7,731 bases of DNA from Methylocystis sp. GTDB lineage: Bacteria; Pseudomonadota; Alphaproteobacteria; Rhizobiales; Beijerinckiaceae. Shown here piece by piece: positions 1-5,089 of this stretch. The notes under the pieces are model-generated. The model was given only the letters and a program-made list of their open reading frames with translations, was not told the origin of the DNA and searched no databases. Position 1 is the first letter of the stretch. Each line of letters opens with the position of its first letter. A program made the position numbers and the translations under genes. The DNA is taken from assembly GCA_023253795.1 (NCBI GenBank), contig JALRFG010000093.1:1-7731 (forward strand), written 5' to 3'.

Positions 1-389
1 TTCTCTTCTTCCTCTTCCGTCTCCACTTCGTCCGCCGCCTCGAAACGCAGGCCAAATTCGACCGAAGGATCGAAGAAGCCGGTTACGGCGGCGAAGGGAA
101 TATAGAGATGCTCCGGCACCGAACGGAAGGAGAGCGTGACGCCAAAGCCTTCCGCATCGACTTCCAGATTGGAATATTGGTGCTGAAGAATGATCGTCAG
201 CTCATGCGGCCATTGCTCGGCGAGACGGCGCGAAATTTCGACGCCCGGCGCCTGGGTGAGGAAGCTGATGGTGAAGTGGTGCTCGCCCGGCAGACCGCCG
301 TTGTCGGCGACGTCGCTCAACACCTTGCGCATGACGCCGCGCATCGCGTCCTGCACGAGGAGATCGTAGCGAATAATATCTGCCGTCAT
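1..389 (-). CDS. sspB: SspB, ClpXP adaptor for tmRNA-tagged proteins (3' end cut by window edge)
   Basis: The 129 visible residues match the alphaproteobacterial SspB family from the first residue: MTADIIRYDLLVQDAMRGVM, then a LPGEHHFTISF segment (about 33-43), APGVEIS (47-53), the ILQHQYSNLEV strand (67-77) and IPFAAVTGFFDPSVEFGLRFE (about 97-117). SspB is a cytosolic dimer that binds the ssrA degradation tag and tethers the tagged protein to ClpX. After the folded domain the chain becomes strongly acidic (VETEEEEE), which is the usual flexible linker. The short C-terminal ClpX-binding motif would lie outside the window, so it cannot be checked. The ATG at 387-389 is chosen because it gives the family N-terminus; only a weak AGG lies ahead of it. 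The gene is directly downstream of ssrA on the same strand, with the ssrA terminator between them. I saw no convincing promoter of its own. Family assignment is confident; the 3' end is missing. Confidence 0.93.
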   Translation of the reverse strand, partial: MTADIIRYDLLVQDAMRGVMRKVLSDVADNGGLPGEHHFTISFLTQAPGVEISRRLAEQWPHELTIILQHQYSNLEVDAEGFGVTLSFRSVPEHLYIPFAAVTGFFDPSVEFGLRFEAADEVETEEEEE

Positions 390-441
390 CGACGTTGCGC
401 CTGTCTGTCGACCGCGCGAAGGCTCCAACGCCGCTTGCGCG

Positions 442-478
442 AAAAATGAAGTGGAGGCTTCTGTTGCCAGGCGCCTCC
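442..478 (-). terminator. Rho-independent terminator of ssrA
   Basis: Reading the minus strand, GGAGGC (478-473) pairs with GCCTCC (458-453). Inside the loop a CTG-GCAA-CAG mini-hairpin can form. The stem is followed by ACTTC and then TTTTT (446-442). This lies about 55 bases past the tmRNA tag stop codon and about 50 bases before the sspB start, so it fits as the end of the ssrA transcript. It could also be the 3' hairpin of the mature coding piece. Confidence 0.72.
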
Positions 479-534
479 GAGCCCCGCCTAGAAGTGCTAA
501 CCCCTAGGGCTTTGATCCCGGTATGGGCGCCGCA

Positions 535-573
535 TTACGCGGCGACGGCCACCGGAGCATAGTTGTCATTGGC
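535..573 (-). other. tmRNA tag reading frame: ANDNYAPVAVAA-stop
   Basis: The sequence TAGTT directly before the resume codon GCC (573-571) parallels the TAGTC-GCA context of the E. coli resume site. Twelve codons follow and end in TAA (537-535), giving ANDNYAPVAVAA. With the alanine carried by the tmRNA the added tag is thirteen residues. The N-terminal ANDNY part is the kind of segment SspB binds. The C-terminal VAA/AA end is what ClpX recognises in known tags. Confidence 0.95.
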
Positions 574-657
574 AACTATAAGTTTGACCCGATAACGGCG
601 GTATCATGCCGAGCAAAAAATCACCCTTTACACCCTCGTCGATCCTGTTTCGCCCCC

Positions 658-693
658 GCCGCAGCCCATGCGCAATGATTGACGCATGGGCTG
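658..693 (-). other. tmRNA intervening segment, removed in maturation
   Basis: The 36 bases between the CCA end (694) and the first base of the coding piece (657) form a perfect 11-bp stem on the minus strand: CAGCCCATGCG (693-683), a ten-base loop, then CGCATGGGCTG (672-662), followed by CGGC. This structure joins the 3' and 5' ends of the acceptor stem in the precursor. In known permuted tmRNAs it is cut out to give two RNAs. Confidence 0.85.
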
Positions 694-775
694 TGGTGGA
701 GGCGCCGGGTACCGCCCCCGGGTCCGAATGGTTTATTACGATGTTCGTTTATCGCCATATCCGGCTTGCGCCGGC
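694..775 (-). ncRNA. ssrA: tmRNA acceptor piece (3' half, carries CCA)
   Basis: This is the first segment of the permuted gene. It opens with a CCGGC-GCAA-GCCGG tetraloop hairpin (774-761), close to the predicted transcription start. A T-arm follows: CCGGG (721-717), a seven-base loop GGCGGTA (716-710) and CCCGG (709-705). Then come the acceptor 3' strand CGCCTCC (704-698), discriminator A (697) and CCA (696-694). The CCA is encoded. The T-loop departs from the usual bacterial TTCRANY. The exact 5' boundary after processing is inferred. Confidence 0.85.
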
Positions 776-781
776 GAACCG

Positions 782-810
782 AATATAAGCGCTCGCGCCG
801 TTTTGCGAAA
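782..810 (-). promoter_or_regulatory. Promoter of ssrA
   Basis: On the minus strand a -10-like TATATT (787-782) lies 17 bases after a weak -35 TTTCGC (810-805). The predicted start, about seven bases downstream near 775, coincides with the first hairpin of the tmRNA acceptor piece. The site sits in the short gap after the pth stop codon. The -10 is good and the -35 is poor, so the call rests mainly on position. Confidence 0.5.
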
Positions 811-815
811 GAGGC

Positions 816-1421
816 TTACTTTTCGCCGACGCGTTTGACGGCGCCGAAGCCTTTGGCTTCCAGCGCCAGATGCAGGCGGTTTTGCAGGCCGGCGTCATCG
901 CCCTTGATCAACAGATCGGCGTTGTCGGCGATCGCCGCACAGAGCGCCTCGACCCAGGGCTCCTCGCTTTTGGCGAAATCGTTGAGCACGTAGGAATGCA
1001 CCAGCGCCTTGTCGCCGGGATGGCCAATGCCAAGCCGCAGGCGTTTATAATCATTGCCGACATGCGCGGTGATCGAGCGCAGGCCATTGTGTCCGGCGAC
1101 GCCGCCGCCGATTTTGATCCGGCATTTTGCGGGGGCAAGATCGAGTTCGTCATGCAGAACGATAATGTCGTCGAGCCCGATCTTGTGGAAGCGCGCCGCC
1201 TCGCCAACCGCGCGGCCGCTTTCGTTCATGTAGGTCTGTGGCTGAAGCAGCATCACCCGTTCGCCGGCGATGTTTCCCTCGCTGACAAGGCCCTGAAAGC
1301 GGGCGCGCGGGGAGGGAAAACCATGACGCCGGGCGATGGCGTCGATCGCCATAAAGCCGATGTTGTGACGATTGCCGGCGTAAGCGCGGCCGGGATTGCC
1401 GAGCCCGACGAAGAGCAACAT
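816..1421 (-). CDS. pth: Peptidyl-tRNA hydrolase
   Basis: Pth cleaves peptidyl-tRNAs that drop off ribosomes, recycling tRNA in the cytosol. The 201-residue protein has the usual length. It opens with VGLGNPG (5-11), and the expected active-site residues are visible: N9 and H19 (RHNIGF), LQPQTYMNESG with M65 and N66, HDELDL with D91, and GHNGLRS with N112. An upstream in-frame ATG would add 21 residues (MPLVMLMAGFSRPFSFAGVF...), but those are encoded by the terminator-like hairpin between rplY and pth and are not part of the family. The chosen ATG at 1421-1419 has AGGGG eight bases ahead and gives the standard N-terminus. The gene lies 68 bases downstream of rplY and just upstream of ssrA. 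The rplY-pth pair is a common bacterial gene order. Confidence 0.97.
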   Translation of the reverse strand: MLLFVGLGNPGRAYAGNRHNIGFMAIDAIARRHGFPSPRARFQGLVSEGNIAGERVMLLQPQTYMNESGRAVGEAARFHKIGLDDIIVLHDELDLAPAKCRIKIGGGVAGHNGLRSITAHVGNDYKRLRLGIGHPGDKALVHSYVLNDFAKSEEPWVEALCAAIADNADLLIKGDDAGLQNRLHLALEAKGFGAVKRVGEK

Positions 1422-1429
1422 GAAGAAAA

Positions 1430-1434
1430 CCCCT
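1430..1434 (-). promoter_or_regulatory. Ribosome binding site that fixes the pth start
   Basis: AGGGG on the minus strand lies eight bases before the ATG at 1421. It follows immediately after the hairpin and U-rich tract between rplY and pth. It supports the 201-residue start over the 222-residue alternative. Confidence 0.65.
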
Positions 1435-1435
1435 G

Positions 1436-1467
1436 CAAAAGAAAATGGCCGGGAGAACCCGGCCATT
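1436..1467 (-). terminator. Hairpin with U-rich tail between rplY and pth (terminator or attenuator)
   Basis: On the minus strand AATGGCCGGG (1467-1458), a TTCT tetraloop (1457-1454) and CCCGGCCATT (1453-1444) form a perfect 10-bp stem. It is followed by TTCTTTTGC (1443-1435). The form is that of a rho-independent terminator. It lies 22 bases after the rplY stop and just before the pth ribosome binding site, so it should reduce pth expression relative to rplY unless read-through is high. Confidence 0.7.
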
Positions 1468-1489
1468 AACATAACAAGCGGCAAGGCGC

Positions 1490-2110
1490 TTATTTCTTCT
1501 TTTCGTCCTTCGCAGGCGCAGCGGCCGCAGCCGGCTCATCGCCGCCAGCCGGCGGGTTGAGGCTGGCCACGGTGAAGTTCTTGTCCGGATTGGTCGGCTT
1601 GCAGCCTTCCGGCAACGCGATCGCCGAAATATGCAGCGAGTCGTTGAACTCGAGGCCGCCGAGATCGGCGGTGATCGCTTCCGGAATATTGTCGGCCGGC
1701 ACCCACATCTCGACAGCGTGATAGACGATGTTGAGCGTGCCGCCGCGCTTCAGGCCCGGCGAAGCTTCCTGATTGATGAAGTGAACCGGCACGTTGACGC
1801 GCAGGCGCGAACCGGGCTTCAGACGCAGGAAGTCGACATGCAGCGGGAAGTCCTTGACGACATCGAGCTGATAGTCGCGCGGGATGGCCCGCTCCTTCTT
1901 GCCGTCGATATCGAGTTCGAAGATCGTCGTGAGGAAGTGGCCCGCGAAGATGAGCTGGGTCAGTTGTTTCTTGTCCAGAGAGATCGGCGTCGGCGCTTCG
2001 CCGCCGCCATAGACGACTCCTGGAATACGGCCCTCACGGCGAACGCTGCGGGCGGCCCCCTTGCCGGTCCCGCTGCGCACCGTGGCCGCGAGTTTTTTGG
2101 TCTCGGCCAT
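1490..2110 (-). CDS. rplY: 50S ribosomal protein L25 (long, Ctc/TL5 type)
   Basis: L25 binds 5S rRNA in the large ribosomal subunit. The 206-residue protein is the long two-domain form. The N-terminal 5S-binding domain (about 1-95) carries GRIPGVVYG (28-36), ISLDKKQL (43-50) and FPLHVDFL (88-95). The C-terminal Ctc/TL5 beta domain (about 98-185) has VNVPVHFIN and a late DKNFTVASL. A low-complexity tail rich in Gly, Ala, Glu and Lys (188-206) ends the chain, as in many alphaproteobacterial homologues. The ATG at 2110-2108 has AAAGGA eight bases upstream (2124-2119). It is the first gene of a minus-strand unit with pth. A promoter and a terminator-like leader lie just upstream, suggesting control by transcript termination or simply high, buffered expression. 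Confidence 0.97.
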   Translation of the reverse strand: MAETKKLAATVRSGTGKGAARSVRREGRIPGVVYGGGEAPTPISLDKKQLTQLIFAGHFLTTIFELDIDGKKERAIPRDYQLDVVKDFPLHVDFLRLKPGSRLRVNVPVHFINQEASPGLKRGGTLNIVYHAVEMWVPADNIPEAITADLGGLEFNDSLHISAIALPEGCKPTNPDKNFTVASLNPPAGGDEPAAAAAPAKDEKKK

Positions 2111-2126
2111 TGTCGGTGTCCTTTAT

Positions 2127-2178
2127 AAAAAAGAAAAGAGCGCCGCTCGCCTCCAGGGGTGTCGGAAACAAGGCGCTC
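2127..2178 (-). promoter_or_regulatory. Terminator-like leader in the rplY 5' UTR (possible attenuator)
   Basis: On the minus strand GAGCGCC (2178-2172) is a perfect 7-bp complement of GGCGCTC (2144-2138), which is followed by TTTTC and TTTTTT (2137-2127), just before the AAAGGA ribosome binding site. A shorter competing hairpin, GAGC-GGC-GCTC, uses the same 3' arm. The 5' arm starts at the predicted transcription start. Two alternative stems plus a U tract suggest attenuation, but the 27-base loop of the long stem weakens the case. Confidence 0.45.
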
Positions 2179-2185
2179 GGGCAGG

Positions 2186-2214
2186 CTTATAGGGGAGGGG
2201 CGGCCGCGAGGCAA
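2186..2214 (-). promoter_or_regulatory. Promoter of rplY-pth
   Basis: On the minus strand TTGCCT (2214-2209) and TATAAG (2191-2186) are separated by exactly 17 bases. They match sigma-70 type consensus at four and five of six positions. The predicted start near 2179 leaves a leader of about 68 bases before the rplY ATG. Confidence 0.7.
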
Positions 2215-2236
2215 GGCGGCGCAGGGCGGAACAGGG

Positions 2237-2259
2237 CCGCCGGACGGTCGGCGGTTTTT
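2237..2259 (+). terminator. Terminator-like hairpin pointing toward the ketoacyl synthase gene
   Basis: CCGCCG (2237-2242), a six-base loop and CGGCGG (2249-2254) are followed by TTTTT (2255-2259) on the plus strand. No plus-strand gene precedes it in the window, so it may block transcription running antisense through rplY or act as an insulator between the two divergent units. Confidence 0.4.
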
Positions 2260-2285
2260 GCCTCACCCCGGCAGTGTGCTAACGG
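2258..2285 (+). promoter_or_regulatory. Possible promoter of the ketoacyl synthase-murA unit
   Basis: TTGCCT (2258-2263) is followed after 16 bases by TAACGG (2280-2285), with TG one base upstream of that element. The -35 is reasonable and the -10 weak. It is the best candidate in the ~100 bases upstream of the gene. Confidence 0.3.
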
Positions 2286-2317
2286 AAACCCGAACAGGTC
2301 AATTCGAGGCATAGTTG

Positions 2318-3541
2318 ATGTCAACAGCACAAGGCGCGCGGCGCAGGATCGTGATCACCGGCATGGGCGCCGTCTCTGCGGCGGGCGTTGGCGCTGCGCC
2401 GCTCTGGGCGGCGGCGCGCGACGGCGTTTCCTGCATCCGGCCCCTGCGCACCGAGCGCCCCTATGGCGGGCGCATCAAGATCGCCGCGCAGGTCCCGGAT
2501 TTCGATCCGAAGGCGTATATCGCCGCCGAGCTTCTGCCCTATTGCGATCCTTTCACCCAGTTCTCCATCGTTGCGGCGGATGAGGCGGTCGCCCAGGCCG
2601 GCTTCACCGGCAAGGATGTCGGCGGCGACCGCACGGCGGTGATCATCGGCACCGGCATCGGCGGCGCCAAGACCATCGATGACAACGCCTATATTGAATA
2701 TGAAAACAAAGGCGCGCGCGGCGATCCGCTCGCTGTGCCGCGTCTGATCCCCAGCGCCGCTCCGACCACGCTGGGCATGCGTTTTGGCGCGCGCGGCCCG
2801 ACGTTTGCGCTCGCTTCCGCCTGCTCCTCCGCCGCGCAGGCGGTTGGCGAAGCCTTTGAAATGCTGCTTGCCGGCCGCGCCGACCGCGCTATCGCCGGCG
2901 GAGCCGAAGCCTGCGTCACCAATGGGTCGGTTCGCGCCTGGGAGCTGTTGCGGGTGCTGACCCCGGATCTGTGCCGACCGTTTTCGGTCAAGCGCAATGG
3001 CATGACGCTGGGCGAGGGCGCGGCTGTCTTTATCCTTGAAACGCTGGAGGCGGCGCAGGCCCGCGGCGCGACGCCGCTGGTCGAGCTGGCCGGCTACGGC
3101 ACCACCAGCGACGCCTTTGATCCGCTGCGCGCCGATGCGCAGGGGGCTTCGCGCAGCATGAAGCTGGCGCTGGAAAGCGCTGGCATTACGCCCGCCGACG
3201 TCGATTATCTCAACGCCCATGGCACGGCGACCTACGCCAACGACATCACGGAGTCCGAGGCGATGGGCATTGTTTTCGGCCCCAAGCCGCCGCCCGTCTC
3301 TTCGACCAAGCCCGTCCACGGTCATGCGCTGGGCGCGAGCGGCGGTCTGGAGCTGGTCGTGACGATCAGCGCGCTGCGCGCGCAAATCGCGCCGCCGACG
3401 ATCAATTTCCTCGAACTCGATCCCAAATGCCCGGTGGACCCGATCCCCAACACGGCGCGGAAACTGCCGATCCGGGTGGCGTTGTCGAACTCCTTCGCCT
3501 TTGGCGGGATCAACGCCTCGCTGGTCGTGCGGGCGCTTTAG
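2318..3541 (+). CDS. Beta-ketoacyl-ACP synthase, FabF/NodE-like
   Basis: The 407-residue protein is a condensing enzyme of the thiolase fold that extends an acyl chain with malonyl-ACP in the cytosol. The Cys-His-His triad is visible: C169 in ALASACSSA, H301 in NAHGTAT and H336 in KPVHGHALGASG. The C-terminal NSFAFGGINA (391-400) is a family hallmark, and GTGIGG (111-116) is also typical. The sequence style, with PSAAPTTLGMRFGARGP before the Cys and VHGH in place of the common MTGH, is closer to the NodE-like branch than to housekeeping FabF; that is my judgement, not an alignment. A TTG one codon upstream is possible, but the ATG at 2318 has GAGG (2306-2309) eight bases ahead and is preferred. 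It heads a plus-strand unit with a small gene and murA. No acyl carrier protein gene is nearby, so its substrate is unknown. Confidence 0.9.
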   Translation: MSTAQGARRRIVITGMGAVSAAGVGAAPLWAAARDGVSCIRPLRTERPYGGRIKIAAQVPDFDPKAYIAAELLPYCDPFTQFSIVAADEAVAQAGFTGKDVGGDRTAVIIGTGIGGAKTIDDNAYIEYENKGARGDPLAVPRLIPSAAPTTLGMRFGARGPTFALASACSSAAQAVGEAFEMLLAGRADRAIAGGAEACVTNGSVRAWELLRVLTPDLCRPFSVKRNGMTLGEGAAVFILETLEAAQARGATPLVELAGYGTTSDAFDPLRADAQGASRSMKLALESAGITPADVDYLNAHGTATYANDITESEAMGIVFGPKPPPVSSTKPVHGHALGASGGLELVVTISALRAQIAPPTINFLELDPKCPVDPIPNTARKLPIRVALSNSFAFGGINASLVVRAL

Positions 3542-3548
3542 GGCCCGT

Positions 3549-3770
3549 ATGACGGCTGAAGAAGACCCGGATCGGGCCGGCGCCCCAAATCCGACGGAAT
3601 CCGGCGGGAAACCAGCGTCTGGAACAAACGGCTCGCGCGCCGACGCCCGCCCTCCGGCTCAAAAGAAGGCCGAGGCGCTGGCGGCGGCGCTGCGCGCCAA
3701 TCTGGCGCGGCGCAAAGCGCGCGCCCGCGCCCTGCGCGATGCGGGGCCAATCGACGACAGCGAGGATTGA
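3549..3770 (+). CDS. Uncharacterised small basic protein coupled to murA
   Basis: This 73-residue frame begins seven bases after the ketoacyl synthase stop and ends in TGA that shares its last base with the murA ATG (TGATG). The first half is disordered-looking and polar, rich in Pro, Gly, Glu and Asp (MTAEEDPDRAGAPNP...). The second half is a predicted basic helix, QKKAEALAAALRANLARRKA, followed by an acidic end (DDSED). No signal peptide, membrane segment or enzyme motif is visible. The tight spacing on both sides and the stop-start overlap suggest a real, translationally coupled gene. The ribosome binding site is weak (GGG a few bases upstream). I recall similar short Ala/Arg-rich helical proteins beside murA in related bacteria but cannot name a family, so the function is unknown. 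Confidence 0.68.
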   Translation: MTAEEDPDRAGAPNPTESGGKPASGTNGSRADARPPAQKKAEALAAALRANLARRKARARALRDAGPIDDSED

Positions 3771-5065
3771 TGGACAGGATCAAAATCACCGGCGGCGGTC
3801 CGCTTGAGGGCGTCATTCCGATTTCGGGCGCCAAAAACGCCGCGCTGCCGCTGATGATCGCTTCGCTGCTGACGCGGGACACGCTGACGCTGTCCAACAT
3901 GCCGCTGCTGGCGGACGTCACGCAGCTTGAGCGCATCCTCGGCAATCATGGCGTCGATTTCGCGATTTCCGGCAAGCGCTCCGGTCAGTCTGAAAACGCG
4001 GGCCGCACCGTGCATTTCACTGCGCGCGACATCGTCGATACGACGGCGCCCTATGATCTTGTCTCGCGGATGCGCGCCAGCTTCTGGGTGCTAGCGCCGC
4101 TCGTCGCCCGCGCCGGCGAAGCCCGCGTGTCGCTGCCGGGCGGTTGCGCCATCGGCACGCGGCCGGTCGATCTGTTGCTGATGGCGATGGAGCAACTCGG
4201 AACGAAGATCGAAATCGAAAATGGTTATGTCGTGGCCTCAGCCAAAAACGGCTTGATTGGCGGCGAGATCGATTTTCCCAAAGTGACGGTTGGCGGCACG
4301 CATACGGCGCTGATGGCGGCTGTTCTGGCGCGCGGCGAAACCGTGATCAAAAACGCGGCGCGCGAACCCGAGATCACCGATCTCGCCAATTGTCTGAACA
4401 AGATGGGCGCAAAAATCTCCGGCGCCGGCGAGTCGACGATCGTCGTCAAAGGCGTCGGCTCGCTGCATGGCGCGCATCATTCCGTGTTGCCGGATCGCAT
4501 CGAGACCGGCACCTATGCGATGGCGGTGGCGATGACCGGCGGCGATGTGCTGCTCGCCGGTGCGCGCGCTGCGGATTTGCAGGCGGCGCTTGACGTGCTC
4601 GAACAGAGCGGCACGAAAATCACCTCGACGCCGGAAGGGCTGCGGGTGAAGCGCAATGGCGGCGGCATTCAGCCGGTGGATATTGAGACGGCGCCGTTCC
4701 CGGCCTTCCCGACCGATTTACAGGCGCAGTTCATGGCGCTGATGACGCGCGCCAATGGCGTGTCGCGCATCACCGAAACAATTTTCGAAAATCGCTTCAT
4801 GCATGTGCAGGAGCTGGCGCGTCTTGGCGCGCATATCAAGCTCGAAGGCGACACCGCGATCATCACTGGCGCCGAACATCTCGATGGCGCGCCGGTGATG
4901 GCGACCGATCTACGCGCTTCCGTATCGCTGGTGATCGCGGGGCTGGTTGCGCGCGGCGAGACGACGATCAATCGCGTTTATCATCTCGATCGCGGATTCG
5001 AGCGTCTGGAAAGCAAGCTGCGCGCCTGCGGCGCGCAGATTGAGCGCATCAGCGGACACGCATAA
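3770..5065 (+). CDS. murA: UDP-N-acetylglucosamine 1-carboxyvinyltransferase
   Basis: MurA transfers enolpyruvate from phosphoenolpyruvate to UDP-GlcNAc, the first committed step of peptidoglycan synthesis, in the cytosol. The 431-residue length is normal. Visible family residues are K22-N23 in ISGAKNAALP, the catalytic cysteine C126 in LPGGCAIGTRPVD (the target of fosfomycin), the catalytic-region aspartate D316 in FPAFPTDLQAQFMA, and R382 in ATDLRASVSLVIAG. Having Cys rather than Asp at position 126 predicts the usual fosfomycin-sensitive form. The ATG at 3770 overlaps the upstream stop as TGATG. GAGGA (3762-3766) is only three bases away, so translation probably depends on coupling. A TTG one codon earlier is an alternative. 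The gene converges on the aminotransferase gene with a 24-base gap in which no terminator is seen. Confidence 0.98.
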   Translation: MDRIKITGGGPLEGVIPISGAKNAALPLMIASLLTRDTLTLSNMPLLADVTQLERILGNHGVDFAISGKRSGQSENAGRTVHFTARDIVDTTAPYDLVSRMRASFWVLAPLVARAGEARVSLPGGCAIGTRPVDLLLMAMEQLGTKIEIENGYVVASAKNGLIGGEIDFPKVTVGGTHTALMAAVLARGETVIKNAAREPEITDLANCLNKMGAKISGAGESTIVVKGVGSLHGAHHSVLPDRIETGTYAMAVAMTGGDVLLAGARAADLQAALDVLEQSGTKITSTPEGLRVKRNGGGIQPVDIETAPFPAFPTDLQAQFMALMTRANGVSRITETIFENRFMHVQELARLGAHIKLEGDTAIITGAEHLDGAPVMATDLRASVSLVIAGLVARGETTINRVYHLDRGFERLESKLRACGAQIERISGHA

Positions 5066-5089
5066 GAGCGGCTTGGTTAAGTCCGGCGT

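Larger units (their letters stand above)
479..775 (-). ncRNA. ssrA: Two-piece (circularly permuted) transfer-messenger RNA, tmRNA
   Basis: tmRNA rescues stalled ribosomes: it is charged with alanine, enters the A site, and its short reading frame adds a degradation tag. On this strand the gene is in permuted order. The 3' acceptor half comes first (about 775-694, ending in CCA), then an intervening hairpin (693-658), then the 5' half (657 onward) with the acceptor 5' strand, a D-arm-like region (GGATCGACG), a pseudoknot-like C/G-rich segment, and the tag frame at 573-535. GGGGGCG (657-651) pairs with CGCCTCC (704-698) over seven pairs, with G-U at the third position, the alanine identity pair. 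Two-piece permuted tmRNA is typical of Alphaproteobacteria (established). The 5' end near 775 is inferred from the promoter, and the 3' end of the coding piece is approximate. The neighbours are pth upstream and sspB downstream, both on the same strand. Confidence 0.95.

Noticed and set aside
108..449. 113-residue plus-strand frame opposite sspB
   Set aside because: Antisense to SspB and ends inside the ssrA terminator.
694..727. Stand-alone tRNA suggested by the T-arm and CCA
   Set aside because: No anticodon or D arm lies in normal order; the pieces fit the permuted tmRNA instead.
606..993. Two overlapping plus-strand small frames (60 and 104 residues)
   Set aside because: They lie opposite the tmRNA gene and the pth 3' end; the sequence is explained by RNA structure.
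870..1469. 199-residue plus-strand frame opposite pth
   Set aside because: Mirror of the pth codons; it reads through the inter-gene hairpin and matches no family.
1422..1484. N-terminal extension of Pth as a signal or membrane segment
   Set aside because: The hydrophobic stretch is the translation of the hairpin; family alignment and the AGGGG site place the start at 1421.
1631..2128. 165-residue plus-strand frame opposite rplY
   Set aside because: Shadow of a conserved ribosomal protein gene, with no ribosome binding site.
2321..3385. Long 354-residue minus-strand frame opposite the ketoacyl synthase
   Set aside because: It is Arg/Ala/Gly-rich with no domain, and mirrors the codon pattern of a confident plus-strand gene.
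5066..5089. Shared terminator between convergent murA and alaC
   Set aside because: I find no stem with a T run in the 24-base gap.
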